A stretch of DNA of 64,000 bases, from the NCBI GenBank assembly GCA_037447655.1, contig JBBHKE010001237.1, positions 1 to 64,000 on the forward strand, in the 5' to 3' direction. The number at the start of each line of letters is the position of its first letter. Positions within the stretch are counted from its first letter, which is position 1. Shown here piece by piece: positions 9,156 through 20,047 of the stretch. Position numbers and translations under genes: made by a program. This stretch comes from Zygnema cylindricum. Lineage: Eukaryota > Streptophyta > Zygnematophyceae > Zygnematales > Zygnemataceae. The notes beneath the pieces are model-generated. The model was given only the letters and a program-made list of their open reading frames with translations, was not told where the DNA came from and made no database searches.

Positions 9156-10044
9156 TGTTGAAAAGAGGTAATTAATAGTTCACTTCCCTATTTTAGTTTT
9201 GTTTTAACGAAAGAGAGTAAGGATCAAAGGCGCGCCATGGCTGCCGTCATATTTAGAAAGTGGCAGTTTTTGTAGTTAAGGGTATTTTGGCTAAAATGAC
9301 GCATATGTCTGATTTGAACCTGTGATCTCTAGATTCTTTATAGACTAACGCCTTAACCATTAAGGCGTTACGAAGCGATACACGTGCAGGTTTCATAAAT
9401 ATATAAACATTAACGAAACAGCTAATTAACAGCAGACTAACCAAAATGAGCAATTTCTGCATGTACGCGAATCTGAACCGTGTAAAATATGTTTTGATCA
9501 GACGGCCGGCATTAAAGCCGCCACGCGAAGTGAGCTTTTCGGCGGCATACGGATATAGCGTCACGCGGTGCCACGTGGCGCCACATTATTTGATACCGGA
9601 GAAGATGGGAGGAGGAACCATGGCTTCCGATATGACAGGTGTCACCTTGTAGACGTTGTCGTACAATAGTTGTACAATAAGTACATCGCCCATTGTACCT
9701 TCTTGTACTTTATAGTGTTCCTATTGGACTAGGGTTTAATAGTAGGTAGTCGTGAGTAGGCAGACCGAGACTTAGTAATATTTAGGTACCTCTCTCTCTA
9801 AGAGAGCTTGTAACTATAAAGGTCATCTTTGACCAGCCATAACTTACTGCTCAGGTGAGCAAATTGAGTGATTCTTTTTGCGTTTGACTCAGGGGAGTCT
9901 TGTCCTCACAAGGGTGAGAGTGGTCAGAATATTTGTGTGCCTGGGCGGTGCTTATTCAGCGGGAAAGTAGAAGGGGCAAATATTATCCTAGAGGCTTTAC
10001 ATAGGCTGCTCATTCTGTGGGTCAATGGAGACCACAGAATTTCA
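9156..10044 (+). repeat. Copia A 3' LTR
   Basis: 889 bp, 7 differences from the 5' LTR. It is followed by target duplication CATTT at 10045-10049. The tRNA-like block is at 9305-9373 (minus). Confidence 0.95.
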
Positions 10045-10052
10045 CATTTCCA

Positions 10053-10310
10053 GCGGTCAGCCCCATCCCCAACCTGTAACACATACCCGGATGATAACCC
10101 TTTTATAGGCACATCTTCACAAGTGACATCACACCAAGTAGTGATGTCAAATCCACCCACCCCCAAATATTCCCAAAAAACACTAGTCCCCACTACGTTC
10201 CTCATAAGATCTACATCTTCCATACTCATATTTTTATCCATGATAATTACCCCATTTTCTGAACTTTCCTCACTCTCTCCCATGGAATTCTTTCCACTAT
10301 CACTTTCTAA
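10053..10310 (-). pseudogene. Copia D RNase H-derived remnant
   Basis: The minus strand reads FDITTWCDVTCEDVPIKGLSSGYVLQVGDG. It aligns with the RNase H stretch ITTWSDASYGDAPMRRCTSGYVLYVGEG of full copia elements. The catalytic WSSKQQK...MEAEY part is absent, so no RNase H activity is expected. Element B has the same degenerate fusion in an open frame. Upstream lies MGESEESSENGVIIMDKNMS, with no known match, also shared with B. Confidence 0.7.
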
Positions 10311-10796
10311 TTAAATTCCCAATAAAAATTTCTTCTCCTCTAAACCTTTAATCAAATATTTCTCTTCTCCCCTATCCTTTAAAACCTCTTTGAGTTTCAC
10401 TTCTCCCCTTTCCTCGGAATCCGTTGAGGTCTCCCTTTCCGACCAGTTTTCTAATTCCAAAATACCTATAAAATTATCCTCATTAATTTTATCTTTCCCG
10501 TTTTCACTTATGGATCCTAGATCTGACTTTCTCATTTCTAAGTCATACACTTTACACTCCTCGACATCCTCAAGTACCTCCTCTCTCTTTACTTCCCTTA
10601 TACCTCCAAAAGCACACTGTTGCTTTCGTGGAATTTCTGTGTGCTTTTCTCTCTTCCCCATACTACTAATCCAGAGAAGCTCTAAAATATCTTCATCCTC
10701 TTTCTCCTCTTCCCCTTCTTCCTCCTCATCCACATTCCAACTTCTAAGTTTTTCCAAACAAGGGCATTCCTCCATATAATGACCCGGTTCCCTACA
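10311..10796 (-). pseudogene. Copia D zinc knuckle plus acidic ORF
   Basis: A zinc knuckle (residual around MEECPCLEKL; intact in B as C-F-F-C-x4-H-x4-C) is followed by a long acidic region rich in Glu/Asp. It includes PRKQQCAFGG, a piece of the copia protease lead-in, and REVKREEVLEDVEEC. No protease active site, integrase or RT follows. The same 150-residue unit is in B with few changes, so it existed in a mobile ancestor. The function of the acidic part is unknown. Confidence 0.75.
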
Positions 10797-11740
10797 AAAG
10801 AATTAAACCCCATTTTTCAAAACTCCCCTTTCTTTTCCTCTCCCTCTCTTTCCACCAAAGTTTCGATAAGGTTTACCTTTGTCTTTCTTCCTCTCATCAC
10901 GCTTCCGCTCGTCACCACCATTCCCCTCATCACGCTTCTGCCAACCACCACCAATTGTAAATGCATTCACCCTGTCACTTCCCCTACGAAGCTTCAAAGT
11001 GCTTTCCCTCACAAGAATCATCCCCATTGTAAAGCTCCAAGTCCATGAGGAACTATGAATTGACTGCATACGACAAATGATGTTTTCGTACTCATTTGGG
11101 AGTTTTATGAGTAGTGTGTTAATCTTTCTCTCCTCAAATTCTACATATCCCGCAATATCAAGATCAACATATAACGCATAAATATCATTGCAAAACTCTA
11201 TCATGTTACCACCTTTATAAACATAAGCCTCTATTTCCTGTTTTACTAACTGCTGCCTCTGAATAGTCTCACTATTATAAATCTGAATCAGTGCATCCCA
11301 TATCTTTGAATACTTGGTTAGACTTAAAAGAGTGATAGCTATGGACTTAGACACATATCTAAAAATAAGATGTTTTGCTATAGTGTTTTTGTATTCCCAT
11401 ATTTTTTCTGTGATTTTCTTCAGTTTTAATCACTACAAGTGGTACCATAGCTGAGAGCCTAGCTCCCCTCACCATAGGTGTCCCTTTTTCCTTCTCCCCT
11501 ATTTCCCTATCTACGGAAAGGTTTTTCCCCTCACCTTCTGTTGCATCTGAACTCCGGTTGATATTCTGGGCAGCCACAGATGATTCTCCATAGTAAGCTC
11601 CTCAAAAGCCAGGTTGCGGACATCTCACTTGTCCCCAAAAAATTCACCATAAGTGCTTCTCGAAAAGCAATCCCTCCATAGTAAACCCCCAATAAGTGAA
11701 GCCTATTCAATCAAAAATAGGCACCCTAGATGGTGGGCCC
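10797..11740 (-). pseudogene. Copia D gag
   Basis: Copia gag on the minus strand in two adjacent frames (11577-11359 and 11354-10803). Recognisable parts are WDALIQIYNSETIQRQQLVKQEIEAYVYKGGNMIEFCNDI, LLIKLPNEYENI, MGMILVRESTLKLRRG and a basic RNFGGKRGRG tail, all matching the gag of A, C, H and R. A frameshift lies near 11355, and the zinc knuckle is separated by a stop near 10800. The complement of the half-tRNA PBS is at 11731-11743, against the LTR. Confidence 0.82.
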
Positions 11741-11742
11741 AT

Positions 11743-12813
11743 AAACTCTGTGTGCTCCATTGCCCAGAGAAATCGCAGATCCAAAAAAAGCTTATCTAGA
11801 TAGTACTCACTGCAAGTTGATATAAACCCAAATGATTGACCCCTTGACAATCACAAACCCATTATAGCTTCACCCCTGTAAAATAAGACTTTTTGTGTGC
11901 TCAGTTCCAACACAGAATGCAAAGTTAGAATATGAGTTTTGGACACATTCACCCACTTTAACTTTCCCTTATAAATGCAGCAACCCTGGTAGGCAAAAAC
12001 TATGACCGACTACACCCCTATGTTGCTTGGACTCCCTTGAGTGCGGAGCAATAAGAATCACAGAAAATGGTCAAGTAAATTCATAGTTATGGCAGGCCAA
12101 AGTTTGCCATTTATACAAGGTGCTCTCTAGGAGTGGCAACTACCTACCCAAAATTTTCTAAGTCCTACTCCCCCTCTAAAACTCTATCTATTGACGTACG
12201 ACACCAATCAAATTAGTGTGTCGTACATAAAAGTACAGGTGCTGGTGTACTTTATGTACGGTTATTGTACAACATGGCCAAAATGTCGACACGTGTCAAA
12301 TCAAGATTTGTTCCCGTAATCTCTGGAGTTCCCGTAGTCAAATGTTATCACGCCACGTGTCATCTACGTGGCAAAAACTGTAAAATGCCAAAAGTACCTC
12401 TTCTGTGATCGCGGCGCGTATCGCGGCTGACCGATCAAAACCGGCTATAATCATAGCCGTTGAAATTCGACACGCGGTATTTATTTCGCTATCAAAACAA
12501 ATGCGCGGTATCTGTTCCGTCCCCATATCGTACTGCGTACTAAATCAAACTGTATCTATGCACTAAGTATCTATTCGCCGTTAAACGAATTAATCTACGT
12601 GTAACAATTTATACATTTATCAAACCCTATACATCGTAATATTAGTCATAGAGTTAACGGTTAGAGCTAACTGCTACGGTATCGTGACGTACGGCAGGTA
12701 TCAAGATCAATTCCTGGGTCCGTTAAGTACCTTTTGGTAAATCTACCTAAATCCACCCCCTGTCTTCTCTAGTGAGCTTAGGCAGCCATGGCTCTAGCTC
12801 CCTATCAAGCCTT
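11743..12813 (-). repeat. Copia D 5' LTR, truncated
   Basis: Matches 2398-3569 from AACTCTGTGTGCTCC to CTATCAAGCCTT, where similarity stops. About 110 bp of LTR end and the outer target duplication are missing. The tRNA-like block is at 12644-12727. The adjoining 12814-12944 matches nothing seen here. Confidence 0.85.
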
Positions 12814-12942
12814 AAGAAGTAGAGTACAGATTTGTGTACGTATGGTAATTAATTGTGGTACGGTAACAACTGTGATACAAAAATTTGGGATCTTTTGTTT
12901 GTATATTTCGCTCAAAACAAAAGTGCAATTTTTAGCTTTTGA

Positions 12943-12944
<2 letters not shown>

Positions 12945-12992
<48 letters not shown>
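12945..12992. repeat. (AT)24 microsatellite
   Basis: 48 bp of pure AT dinucleotide. Such runs commonly mark slippage and breakage sites; this one lies 130 bp from the truncated end of element D. Confidence 0.97.
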
Positions 12993-12995
<3 letters not shown>

Positions 12996-13518
12996 AAAAT
13001 AAGCGTCTAATACTTGTTTAACAAATAGGTCCTCGAAGACACTCCAACATGGAAGCCTAATTATTATACAGAGTATGGAAAAGATTGTCATACGCGGCAT
13101 GCCAAGCTATATAAAGTCAGTAATATAATACAATATATTATAAAGTACTTTGATATAACGTAATTGAATTTGTTGGTCTAAGAGCGACTTATTGGGATTC
13201 CTCACCGTTCGATAACCGATAACAATCGGCCTCGTTTTTATCGCGATAAGTCTCTTGTCGATACATAACACTAATTTTATAAATTTTCTACGGCTGGTTT
13301 TTATAATACGTTTGTCTATCAGACTCGAACTTTGTGAATTTGTTTATAATCCTCAAAACCACTTGTGTAAATAGGTTGGTCTTGTTTGACTATATAAGTA
13401 AATCAACGACCGTAACACGCGCTTGTACCCTGTCCAATTTATCACGCTCGTTACAAAAACGAACAACCGTACCTTTTCCTTAGATGTTCCAGTACCCTTT
13501 CTAAAAGTTGTTCGTAGA
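12993..13518. other. No gene; hAT-like end fragment at 13190-13273
   Basis: No coding sequence is seen. 13190-13273 is CGATA-rich and ends, on the minus strand, with TAGTGTTATGTATCG, like the ends at 483 and 62909. The rest shows nothing recognised. The last five bases (GTAGA) precede the LTR of element C. Confidence 0.5.
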
Positions 13519-14523
13519 TGCAATTCTATGCCCTCCATTGGTATACAGAATTTAGGAAGCCTCTAGATAGTTTTTAACTTACTCACTTGAAGCCACAACC
13601 ATTGCTTCCCAAGAAGGCAAATTGACAATCTCACTGCACCCCTATGCAGCATGGACTCCCGTGAGTGTGTAGTAAAAAGAATCACTGAAAACGGCAAACC
13701 AACCGATAAGTTATGAGCCGACAAAAATGCCAATTTTATACAAAGCTCTCTTAGATCTAGGTGACTACCTACCAGTTTTTCTTAAGTCCTAAACCCCTCT
13801 TACAACCCCTATGTACTGAAGTATGAACCAATCATATGACTGTAAAGTACAGAAAGGTACCACGGCCGATGTATTTTCTATACGGCCTGTGTACGACAAG
13901 GCCTCTAAGTGGACGCGTGTCACCTTTCCACTCGTCCGTATGTTCCCCGGAATTCCTGCGACCAAATGTTATCCCTCCACGTGGCGCCATGTCATGACAC
14001 GTCCATAAACACCAAAGTGACCATTCCGCGATCTTGGCAGTGATGTGTGATGTCGGATTAAATCCAACATTGAATGTCGGTCGTCGAAAAACTTGTCCAA
14101 TTTATTTGTTTCGTGCGGAATGACGTCCGCACTAAAATTCAACTAGTTCTATGTTCCCTCGTTCATATTTTAGTTAATCGGTTTCTGTACCATACAATAG
14201 TTTAAATACATATCAAAACCCTATATATACTAACGGACTTCTATGACAGACTGGTTAGAGCTAACGGCTACGCCGCGCTCTGCCGGTCGGAGGTTCAAGT
14301 CCTCTCGGACTCAACCTTTTGTTGAGAATGACTTAAATCACTCTTTAGTCCTGCCTATTGAGCTGAGGCAGCTATGGCTCCATCACTCTCTCTCTCCTTT
14401 AGTGATTACAACAAGTATGGGGGGAAGAGAGTAGAGATGAAGGCAGGCTGCCTGCATTTTCCTTTTCTGTTTTGGCTAATACATTTAGACCTAGAAAATA
14501 CCCAAAAACTAGTTATTTCAACA
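13519..14523 (-). repeat. Copia C 3' LTR (minus element)
   Basis: 1005 bp. The plus strand starts TGCAATTCTATG and ends TTATTTCAACA, then CTCCCCTTATTT (purine-tract complement, 14524-14535). It is the same family as the LTRs of element R (1050 bp). A tRNA-like block lies at 14231-14313. Confidence 0.88.
14231..14313 (+). other. tRNA-like block in copia C LTR (antisense)
   Basis: A-box-like ACTGGTTAGAGC is followed by a GC-rich middle and B-box GGTTCAAGTCC in a T-arm hairpin (GGAGG, loop, CCTCT). The acceptor pairs poorly (5 of 7 at best). Copies in element R are at 51699-51782 and 57069-57152. Confidence 0.55.
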
Positions 14524-15183
14524 CTCCCCTTATTTTCTAGTATAATTTTAACTTTTCTTTTAATCCACATTTTTCCCTACAATATTTTAACTTGGGAGAG
14601 GGCACAGGTTTGGTCATCATGTTAGCCACCATTTCTTCATTGGATTTATGCACAAGATATACAATTTTATTTTCAACCTTTTCCCTCATGAAGCTCAATT
14701 TTATATCCATATGCTTAGCCTTGAAATGATGTTTTGGATTGGCTGCAATAGCAATGGCAGCTTGATTATCACATAAACCTCCATACACTCCCTCCTTCAT
14801 ATACCCCAATTCTTGCAACAAGGATTTGACCCACATCAACTCTTTCACAGCCAAACAAGAGGCCCTATACTCAGCCTCCATAGTAGACTGAGCAACCACC
14901 TTTTGTTGCTTACTGCTCCAACAGCAAGCACCTTCCCCCACATACAACACATACCCATAAGTGCATCTACTCATAGGTGCATTCCCATAACTAGCATCAC
15001 TCCAAGTAGTGATATTAGTGTGCTCCCCTCCCAAATGCAACCATAACTCTCTCGTTCTTACCACATATCTCATGACTCTCTTGGTTGCCTCCCAATCTCT
15101 CTTCCTAGGATCGTTAAGACTCCTATTGCTGCCGCTATGTCCGACCTTGTACAGTTCATAAAATAGATCAAACTTCCTACGAC
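14524..15183 (-). pseudogene. Copia C RNase H and RT end
   Basis: RNase H on the minus strand, open from 15073 to 14537. It shows LWLHLGGEHTNITTWSDASYG, ACCWSSKQQKVVAQSTMEAEYRAS, CDNQAAIAIAANPKHHFKAKHMD and ends at the purine tract. Between 15073 and 15183 the linker (IYFMNCTRSDIAAA and following) is out of frame through small indels. Catalytic Glu and Asp are kept. Confidence 0.85.
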
Positions 15184-16485
15184 CTATCTATAAGGGATAG
15201 ACTTCATAAACTCTCTCTCCTGTGGACTCATCTGATCATCTAAGATTATCACTTCTCTTTCTACACTCCCATCTCTTACTTTTTTCAAGTCCATGGGAGT
15301 GGTACAACTATTAGCATTTTCCATCTGGAATTTCTCAAGCATATTACCTATTTCTTCTTTCTGAGTAATTCTGATAATACTTTTCCCCCTATCTCTCTCC
15401 ATTTGGATCCCCAAAATGTATCTTGCCTCACCTAAATCTTTCATATCAAATCTACTTGTAAGATCTTTCTTTAGCCTATTGATTTTCTCCAAAGACTTAC
15501 TTAGCACAAGTTGATCATCCACATAGATTGTAATAAAAATGACACCATTCTTATCTTCAAACACATAGATAGAATGGTCAGAACTGATCCGGATATATCC
15601 ATGACCGGTGAGAAACTCATCTAGTTTCTTATTCCACTGTTGAGAAGCCTGCTTCAGTCCATATAAAGACTTTATTACCCTGCAAACTTTACTCTCTTCT
15701 CCTTCCTCCACGAACCCCTCGGGTTGCCTCATGAAAATTTCTTCCTTTAACTCACCATTAAGATAAGCAGTCTTAATGTCCATCTGGTGTATTTCTATGT
15801 CTTTCGCTGCTGCCAGACTGAGGAGAATCCTTACTGATGGGAACCGAACAACTGGAGCAAAGGTATCGTCAAAGTCAATCCCCTCCTTTTGAGTGAACCC
15901 CTTCGCTACCAATCGAGCCTTATATCTCTCAATGGTATTATCTTGGTTCAGTTTTAGTTTAAATTCCCATTTACAGCCAATAGGTTTTATGTTTGGAGGA
16001 CAATCCGCTAGTTCCCAGGTATTTGCTTCCATGATGGAAGCCATCTCATCATTTATGGCTCTAATCCATTTGTCTTTTTATGGGCTGTTCATTGCCTCCA
16101 AGTATGACTGAGGCTCATCACGATGTGATAGCTTAGTTACCTTATGAGCTGCCTGTTTCTCTTGTATCCTTTTGCTGCTCCTTCTCCCTTTCTTGAACTC
16201 TGAAGTTGGAATGGAAGGAAGTCTATGGTTTCTCCTTACCGTCTCATCAATTCCTCTATTCATGGAAGCTGGTTCCAGTTCCACCTCTTCTGTCTTCTCG
16301 AAGTTGATAGAAATATGTGAGGTGTCCGGTAGATCTTTTGTTTCTTGGATATCCGCTGAATCTACAATCATTGTATCACTCATGTCCTTTTCGGGAAAGA
16401 CAGGACTCTCCTCGCTTTCAGACTCAAAGCGAATTTTTTTCTTTTTGGTAAATTTGAAGGGGTCAAATGACTTTCCTTCATCCAT
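15184..16485 (-). pseudogene. Copia C reverse transcriptase
   Basis: Minus strand. 16485-16078 is the acidic linker after integrase (FDPFKFTKKKKIRFESESEESP, RRNHRLPSIP, RRSSKRIQEKQ). 16044-15184 is RT: NTWELADCPPNIKPIGCKW, ARLVAKGFTQKEGID, HQMDIKTAYLNGEL, KSLYGLKQASQQW and a catalytic YVDDQLVLSK. A stop or frameshift lies between the two blocks near 16045-16077. It is about 90% like the corresponding part of R. Confidence 0.85.
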
Positions 16486-16490
16486 GACAA

Positions 16491-17412
16491 CTAGGTGTTG
16501 ACCAGAATAATATCTTTCTTTGCTAAATCATAGACTCTATATCCTTTGACATCCTCATCATATCCTACAAAGTATCCATGTTTGCCCTTAACATCTAGCT
16601 TCCAGTTTTTCTTATCCGTATCAACACTGTAAACTTGGCTACCGAATACTTTAAGGTGAGAGATATCTGGTTTCGTTCCAGCCCATCTCTCATAAGGTGT
16701 CATTCCCTTTACAGCTGAGGTAAGGACTCTATTCTTAATGTAGTTGGCAGAAATTATGGCTTCTACCCAAAATCTCTTTCCTATTTTCTTGTCAAACAAC
16801 ATACTACATACCCTATCTCCTAATGTTCAGTTCAATCTCTCAGCTACCCCATTTTGTTCCGCGTTATATGGTACAGGTTTTTGGTGCTAAACTCCTTCAT
16901 CTCTCAAGTATTCCTCAAATTGGTTAGAGGTATATTCTCCCCCGTTATCACTCCTTATTCTGTTAATGGGGGTTTCTCGCAACTTCTCACTCCAAGCTTT
17001 ATATTCTTTGAAGTAAGTTGGTGTTTCAAAATTTGTTTTTTGGAACTAGACTTTGGAGTTCCTAGACCAGTCATCGGTTATTGTAAATATTAACCTTTTC
17101 CCTCCAACCGAAGGTACTCTTGCATATCCCCAAATATCTGTGTGGACAAGATCTAGTACCTTTTTTCCCCTATATATGTCGACTTTGGGAAAAAGAAGTC
17201 TGTGAGCTTTTCTTTGAGCACATCCACTACAATCATCCACCATTTCATCATCACCAAACTGAATGCCTTTTTCATTTCCCTCAACCTATCAAAATGCACA
17301 TGCCCCAACCGCTTATGCCAAATCATCAATTTTGGAACACCAACATAATAAACATTCTTCTTTTCATTACTCATGTTAAGCCTAAACATGCCTTGGCTAC
17401 CCTAATCTGCCG
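16491..17412 (-). pseudogene. Copia C integrase, cut by element B
   Basis: Minus strand in several frames. 17389-17153 covers the pre-integrase and zinc-binding region (MIWHKRLGHVHFDRL). 17243-17046 has CSGCAQRKAHRL and LVHTDIWG. A decayed core follows. 16802-16491 is the C-terminal part (GYFVGYDEDVKGYRVYD). The catalytic core in 16803-17045 is frameshifted, so no active enzyme is expected. Element B inserted at the upstream end with target duplication TGAAG. Confidence 0.8.
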
Positions 17413-17608
17413 TGAAGTGTTGATATTTGTGTATTTTCTAGGTCTGTAAATAGGATAAAAAAAGGCAGAGGCAGTTTGCCTCTAACTCCCCTCTCCAAGC
17501 CCCCACACTTGTTGTAGTCACTGAAGGCTAGATAAGGAGCTAGAGCCATGGCTGCCTAAGCTCTCTAGAGAAGACAATGGGTAAATTAGGTAGACTTACC
17601 AAAAGATA

Positions 17609-17690
17609 GTTGACAGACCTAGGAATTGAACTTGGTCCCTGCCGTTCGTCATTTTGCATTAGCCGTTAGCTCTAGCCGTTAAGTCTAGGA
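17609..17690 (-). other. tRNA-like block in copia B LTR (antisense)
   Basis: The minus strand shows TTAACGGCTAGAGCTAACGG, then a T-arm-like hairpin. The right LTR copy at 19565-19645 keeps a cleaner hairpin (AGGATC / GATCCT side). It is the same block as in D and F. Confidence 0.5.
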
Positions 17691-18070
17691 AACATATTAC
17701 GATATATTGGGTTCGATATATATATATATAAATTGTTACATGTAGATTAATTTACTTGACCATTTTCAGTGATTCTTTTTGCTGCAGACTCAGGGGAGTC
17801 CAGGCTACACAGGGGTATAGTTGGTCAGAGGTTTTGTTTGCCAGGGTGGCTGCATTTCTAAGGGAAAGTCAAAGTGGGTGAATGTGTTCAAATCTCATAT
17901 TCTAACTTTGCATTCTGTGGTGGAACTGAGCACACAAAAAGTGTTATTTCACAAGGTTGAATCTATATTGTGGTTTTGACTGTCAAGGGGTCAGTCATTT
18001 GGGTTTATATCAAGTTTGGAGTCGGCACTATCTAGATTAGCTTCTTTGGATTTGCCTACTCCGAGGGCCG

Positions 18071-18349
18071 ATGGAGGTCTCAGAGTTTCAGGTAATGGGC
18101 CCACCATCTAGGGTGCCTATGTTTGTTGGAACAGACTTCACTTATTGGGTGTTTACAATGGAGGGACTGCTTTTCGAGAAGCACTTATGGGGAATTGTTG
18201 CGGGACAAGTCAGATGTCCGCCACCTGGCTTTGGAGGAGCTTACTATAGAGAATCATCTGAGGCTACCCAGAATATCATCCGGAGTTCAGATGCAACGGA
18301 AGGTGAAGGGAAAAACCTTTCTGTGGATGGGGAAATAGGGGAGCTTTGA
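18071..18349 (+). CDS. Copia B truncated gag N-terminus
   Basis: A 92-codon frame whose ATG lies inside the LTR (18071) and which reads through the PBS: MEVSEFQVMGPPSRVPMF, GTDFTYWVFTMEGLLFEKHLWGIVAGQVRCPPPGF. This is the intact N-terminal start of gag in this group. It ends at a TGA next to an internal deletion that removed the gag core. The downstream frame at 18346 overlaps its end by 4 bases (ATGA type). Confidence 0.75.
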   Translation: MEVSEFQVMGPPSRVPMFVGTDFTYWVFTMEGLLFEKHLWGIVAGQVRCPPPGFGGAYYRESSEATQNIIRSSDATEGEGKNLSVDGEIGEL

Positions 18350-19344
18350 AAAAAGGGGTTTGCTTCTTTTGTAGGGAATCGGGTCATTATATGGAGGAAT
18401 GCCCTTGTTTGGAAAAATTTAGAAGTTGGAATGTGGATGAGGAGGACGAAGAGGAAAAGGAGAAAGAGGATGAAGAAAAATTGGAGCTTCTTCATATCGG
18501 TAGAATGGGGAAGAGAGAAAAGAACGCAGAAATTGCACGAAGGCAACAGTCTGCTTTTGGAGGTATAAGGGAAGTAAAGAGAGAGGAGGTACTTGAGGAT
18601 GTTGAGGAGTGTAGCGTGTATGCCTTAGAGATGAGAAAGTCAGATCTAGGATCCATAAGTGAAAACGAGAAAGATAAAATTAATCAGGATAATTTTATAG
18701 ATAATAGGGAACTAGAAAACTGGTCAGAAAGGGAGACTTCAACGGATTCCGAGGAAAGGGGAGAAGTGAAACTCGAAGAGGTTTTAAAGGATAGGGGAGA
18801 AAATAAATATTTATTGGGAATTAAATTAGAAAGTGATAGTGGAAATAATTCCATGGGAGAGAGTGAGGGAAGTTCAGAAAATGGGGTATTTATCATTGAT
18901 AAAAATATGAGTACGAAAGATGTAGATCTTATGAGGAACTTAGTGGGGACTAGTGTTTTTTGGGAATATTTGGGGGTGGATGGATTTGACATCACTACTT
19001 GGTGTGATGTCACTTGTGAAGATGTGCCTGTAAAAGGGTTACCATCCGGATATATGTTGCAGATTGGAGATGGGGCTGGCTGTTTGGATTGCAAGAGAGA
19101 AATCGGGTTGTGTGTGGATGACAAAGTGATGAGGTGGATAAAATCTTTGCTCGGGGTAATAAAAATTGGGATGCTTAATAAAATATGTGATCAGCAAGAT
19201 CGAATGTTTATTTCAGCTCATCTAATGGACCTTTTAAAATGTGAGGGCATTGTCATAAAGGTTTATAAAAGGAAAAGGAAAAAGGAAAATGAAAAAAAAA
19301 AAATGGGAGGGGGTATTTTGGTTTTTTTTGTGTGTGGGAGTTGA
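18346..19344 (+). CDS. Copia B zinc knuckle / acidic / RNase H-remnant protein
   Basis: An uninterrupted 332-codon frame. Residues 5-20 form a zinc knuckle C-F-F-C-R-E-S-G-H-Y-M-E-E-C, the nucleic-acid-binding end of gag. Residues 25-60 and 75-165 are highly acidic (DEEDEEEKEKEDEE). Residues 190-290 resemble degenerate RNase H (DITTWCDVTCEDVPVKGLPSGYMLQIGDGAGC, MRWIKSLLGVIKIG) without the catalytic MEAEY and DNQAA motifs. The end is Lys-rich. Element D has the same arrangement, so the fusion is inherited. It could be only the remains of an in-frame deletion; whether it has a role is unknown. Confidence 0.7.
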   Translation: MKKGVCFFCRESGHYMEECPCLEKFRSWNVDEEDEEEKEKEDEEKLELLHIGRMGKREKNAEIARRQQSAFGGIREVKREEVLEDVEECSVYALEMRKSDLGSISENEKDKINQDNFIDNRELENWSERETSTDSEERGEVKLEEVLKDRGENKYLLGIKLESDSGNNSMGESEGSSENGVFIIDKNMSTKDVDLMRNLVGTSVFWEYLGVDGFDITTWCDVTCEDVPVKGLPSGYMLQIGDGAGCLDCKREIGLCVDDKVMRWIKSLLGVIKIGMLNKICDQQDRMFISAHLMDLLKCEGIVIKVYKRKRKKENEKKKMGGGILVFFVCGS

Positions 19345-20047
19345 AAGGAAAATAGACTAGAAAATAAGGGGAGTGTAGATATTTTTGTATTTTCTAGGTC
19401 TGTAAATAGGATAGAAAAAGGCAGAGGCAGTCTGCCTCTAACTCCCCACTCCAAGCCCCCACACTTGTTGTAGTCACTGAAGGCTGGATAGGGAGCTAGA
19501 GCCATGGCTGCCTAAGCTCTATAAAGAAGATAAGGGGTAAATTAGGTAGACTTACCAAAAGATAGTTGACGGACCCAGGAATGGATCCTGGTCCTTGCCG
19601 TCCGTCAATTTGCATTAGCCGTTAGCTCTAGCCGTTAAGTCTAGGAAACATATTACAATATATTGGGTTTGATAAATATATAAATTGTTACATGTAGATT
19701 AATTTACTTGACCGTTTTGAGTGATTCTTTTTGCTGCAGACTCAAGGGAGTCCAGGCTACACAGGGGTGTAGTCGGTCAGAGGTTTTGTTTGCCAGGGTG
19801 ACTGCATTTCTAAGGGAAAGTCAAAGTGGGTGAATGTGTCAAAATCTCATATTCTAACTTTGCATTTTGTGGTGGAACTGAGCACACAGAAAGTGTTATT
19901 TCACAGGGGTGAATCTATATTGGGGTTCTGACTCTCAAAGGGTCAGTCATTTGGGTTTATATCAAGTTTGGAGTCGGCACTATCTAGATTAGCTTCTTTG
20001 GATCTGCCTACTCTGAGGGCCAATTGAGATCTCAGAGTTTCATGAAG

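Larger units (their letters stand above)
3836..10044 (+). mobile_element. Copia A, nearly complete young Ty1/copia element
   Basis: 6209 bp with two 889-bp LTRs (3836-4724, 9156-10044) that start TGTTGAAAAG and end AGAATTTCA. The target duplication is CATTT (3831-3835, 10045-10049). Order: LTR, PBS, gag, protease, integrase, RT, RNase H, purine tract (9144-9155), LTR; the integrase-before-RT order defines Ty1/copia. By eye the LTRs differ at only 7 of 889 bases, five of them C/T or G/A changes, so insertion is recent. Even so the coding region has several stops and a frameshift. It sits inside element D. Confidence 0.95.
17418..20042 (+). mobile_element. Copia B, non-autonomous gag-type element
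   Basis: 2625 bp. LTRs are 17418-18090 (673 bp) and 19374-20042 (669 bp), starting TGTTGATATT / TGTAGATATT and ending AGAGTTTCA. The target duplication is TGAAG (17413-17417, 20043-20047). The PBS GGTAATGGGCCCACC follows the left LTR and a purine tract precedes the right one. The interior of about 1.28 kb has no integrase or RT, only a gag start and a zinc-knuckle/acidic frame. It belongs with D but has shorter LTRs and a gag deletion. It must use proteins from relatives such as A or R. Confidence 0.93.

Noticed and set aside
12788-12997. Small frames across the AT microsatellite
   Set aside because: The Tyr/Ile repeat is just translated (AT)n.
14231-14313. A functional tRNA gene in the C/R LTRs
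   Set aside because: A- and B-box-like sequences are present, but the acceptor and anticodon arms do not pair, so it is recorded only as tRNA-like.
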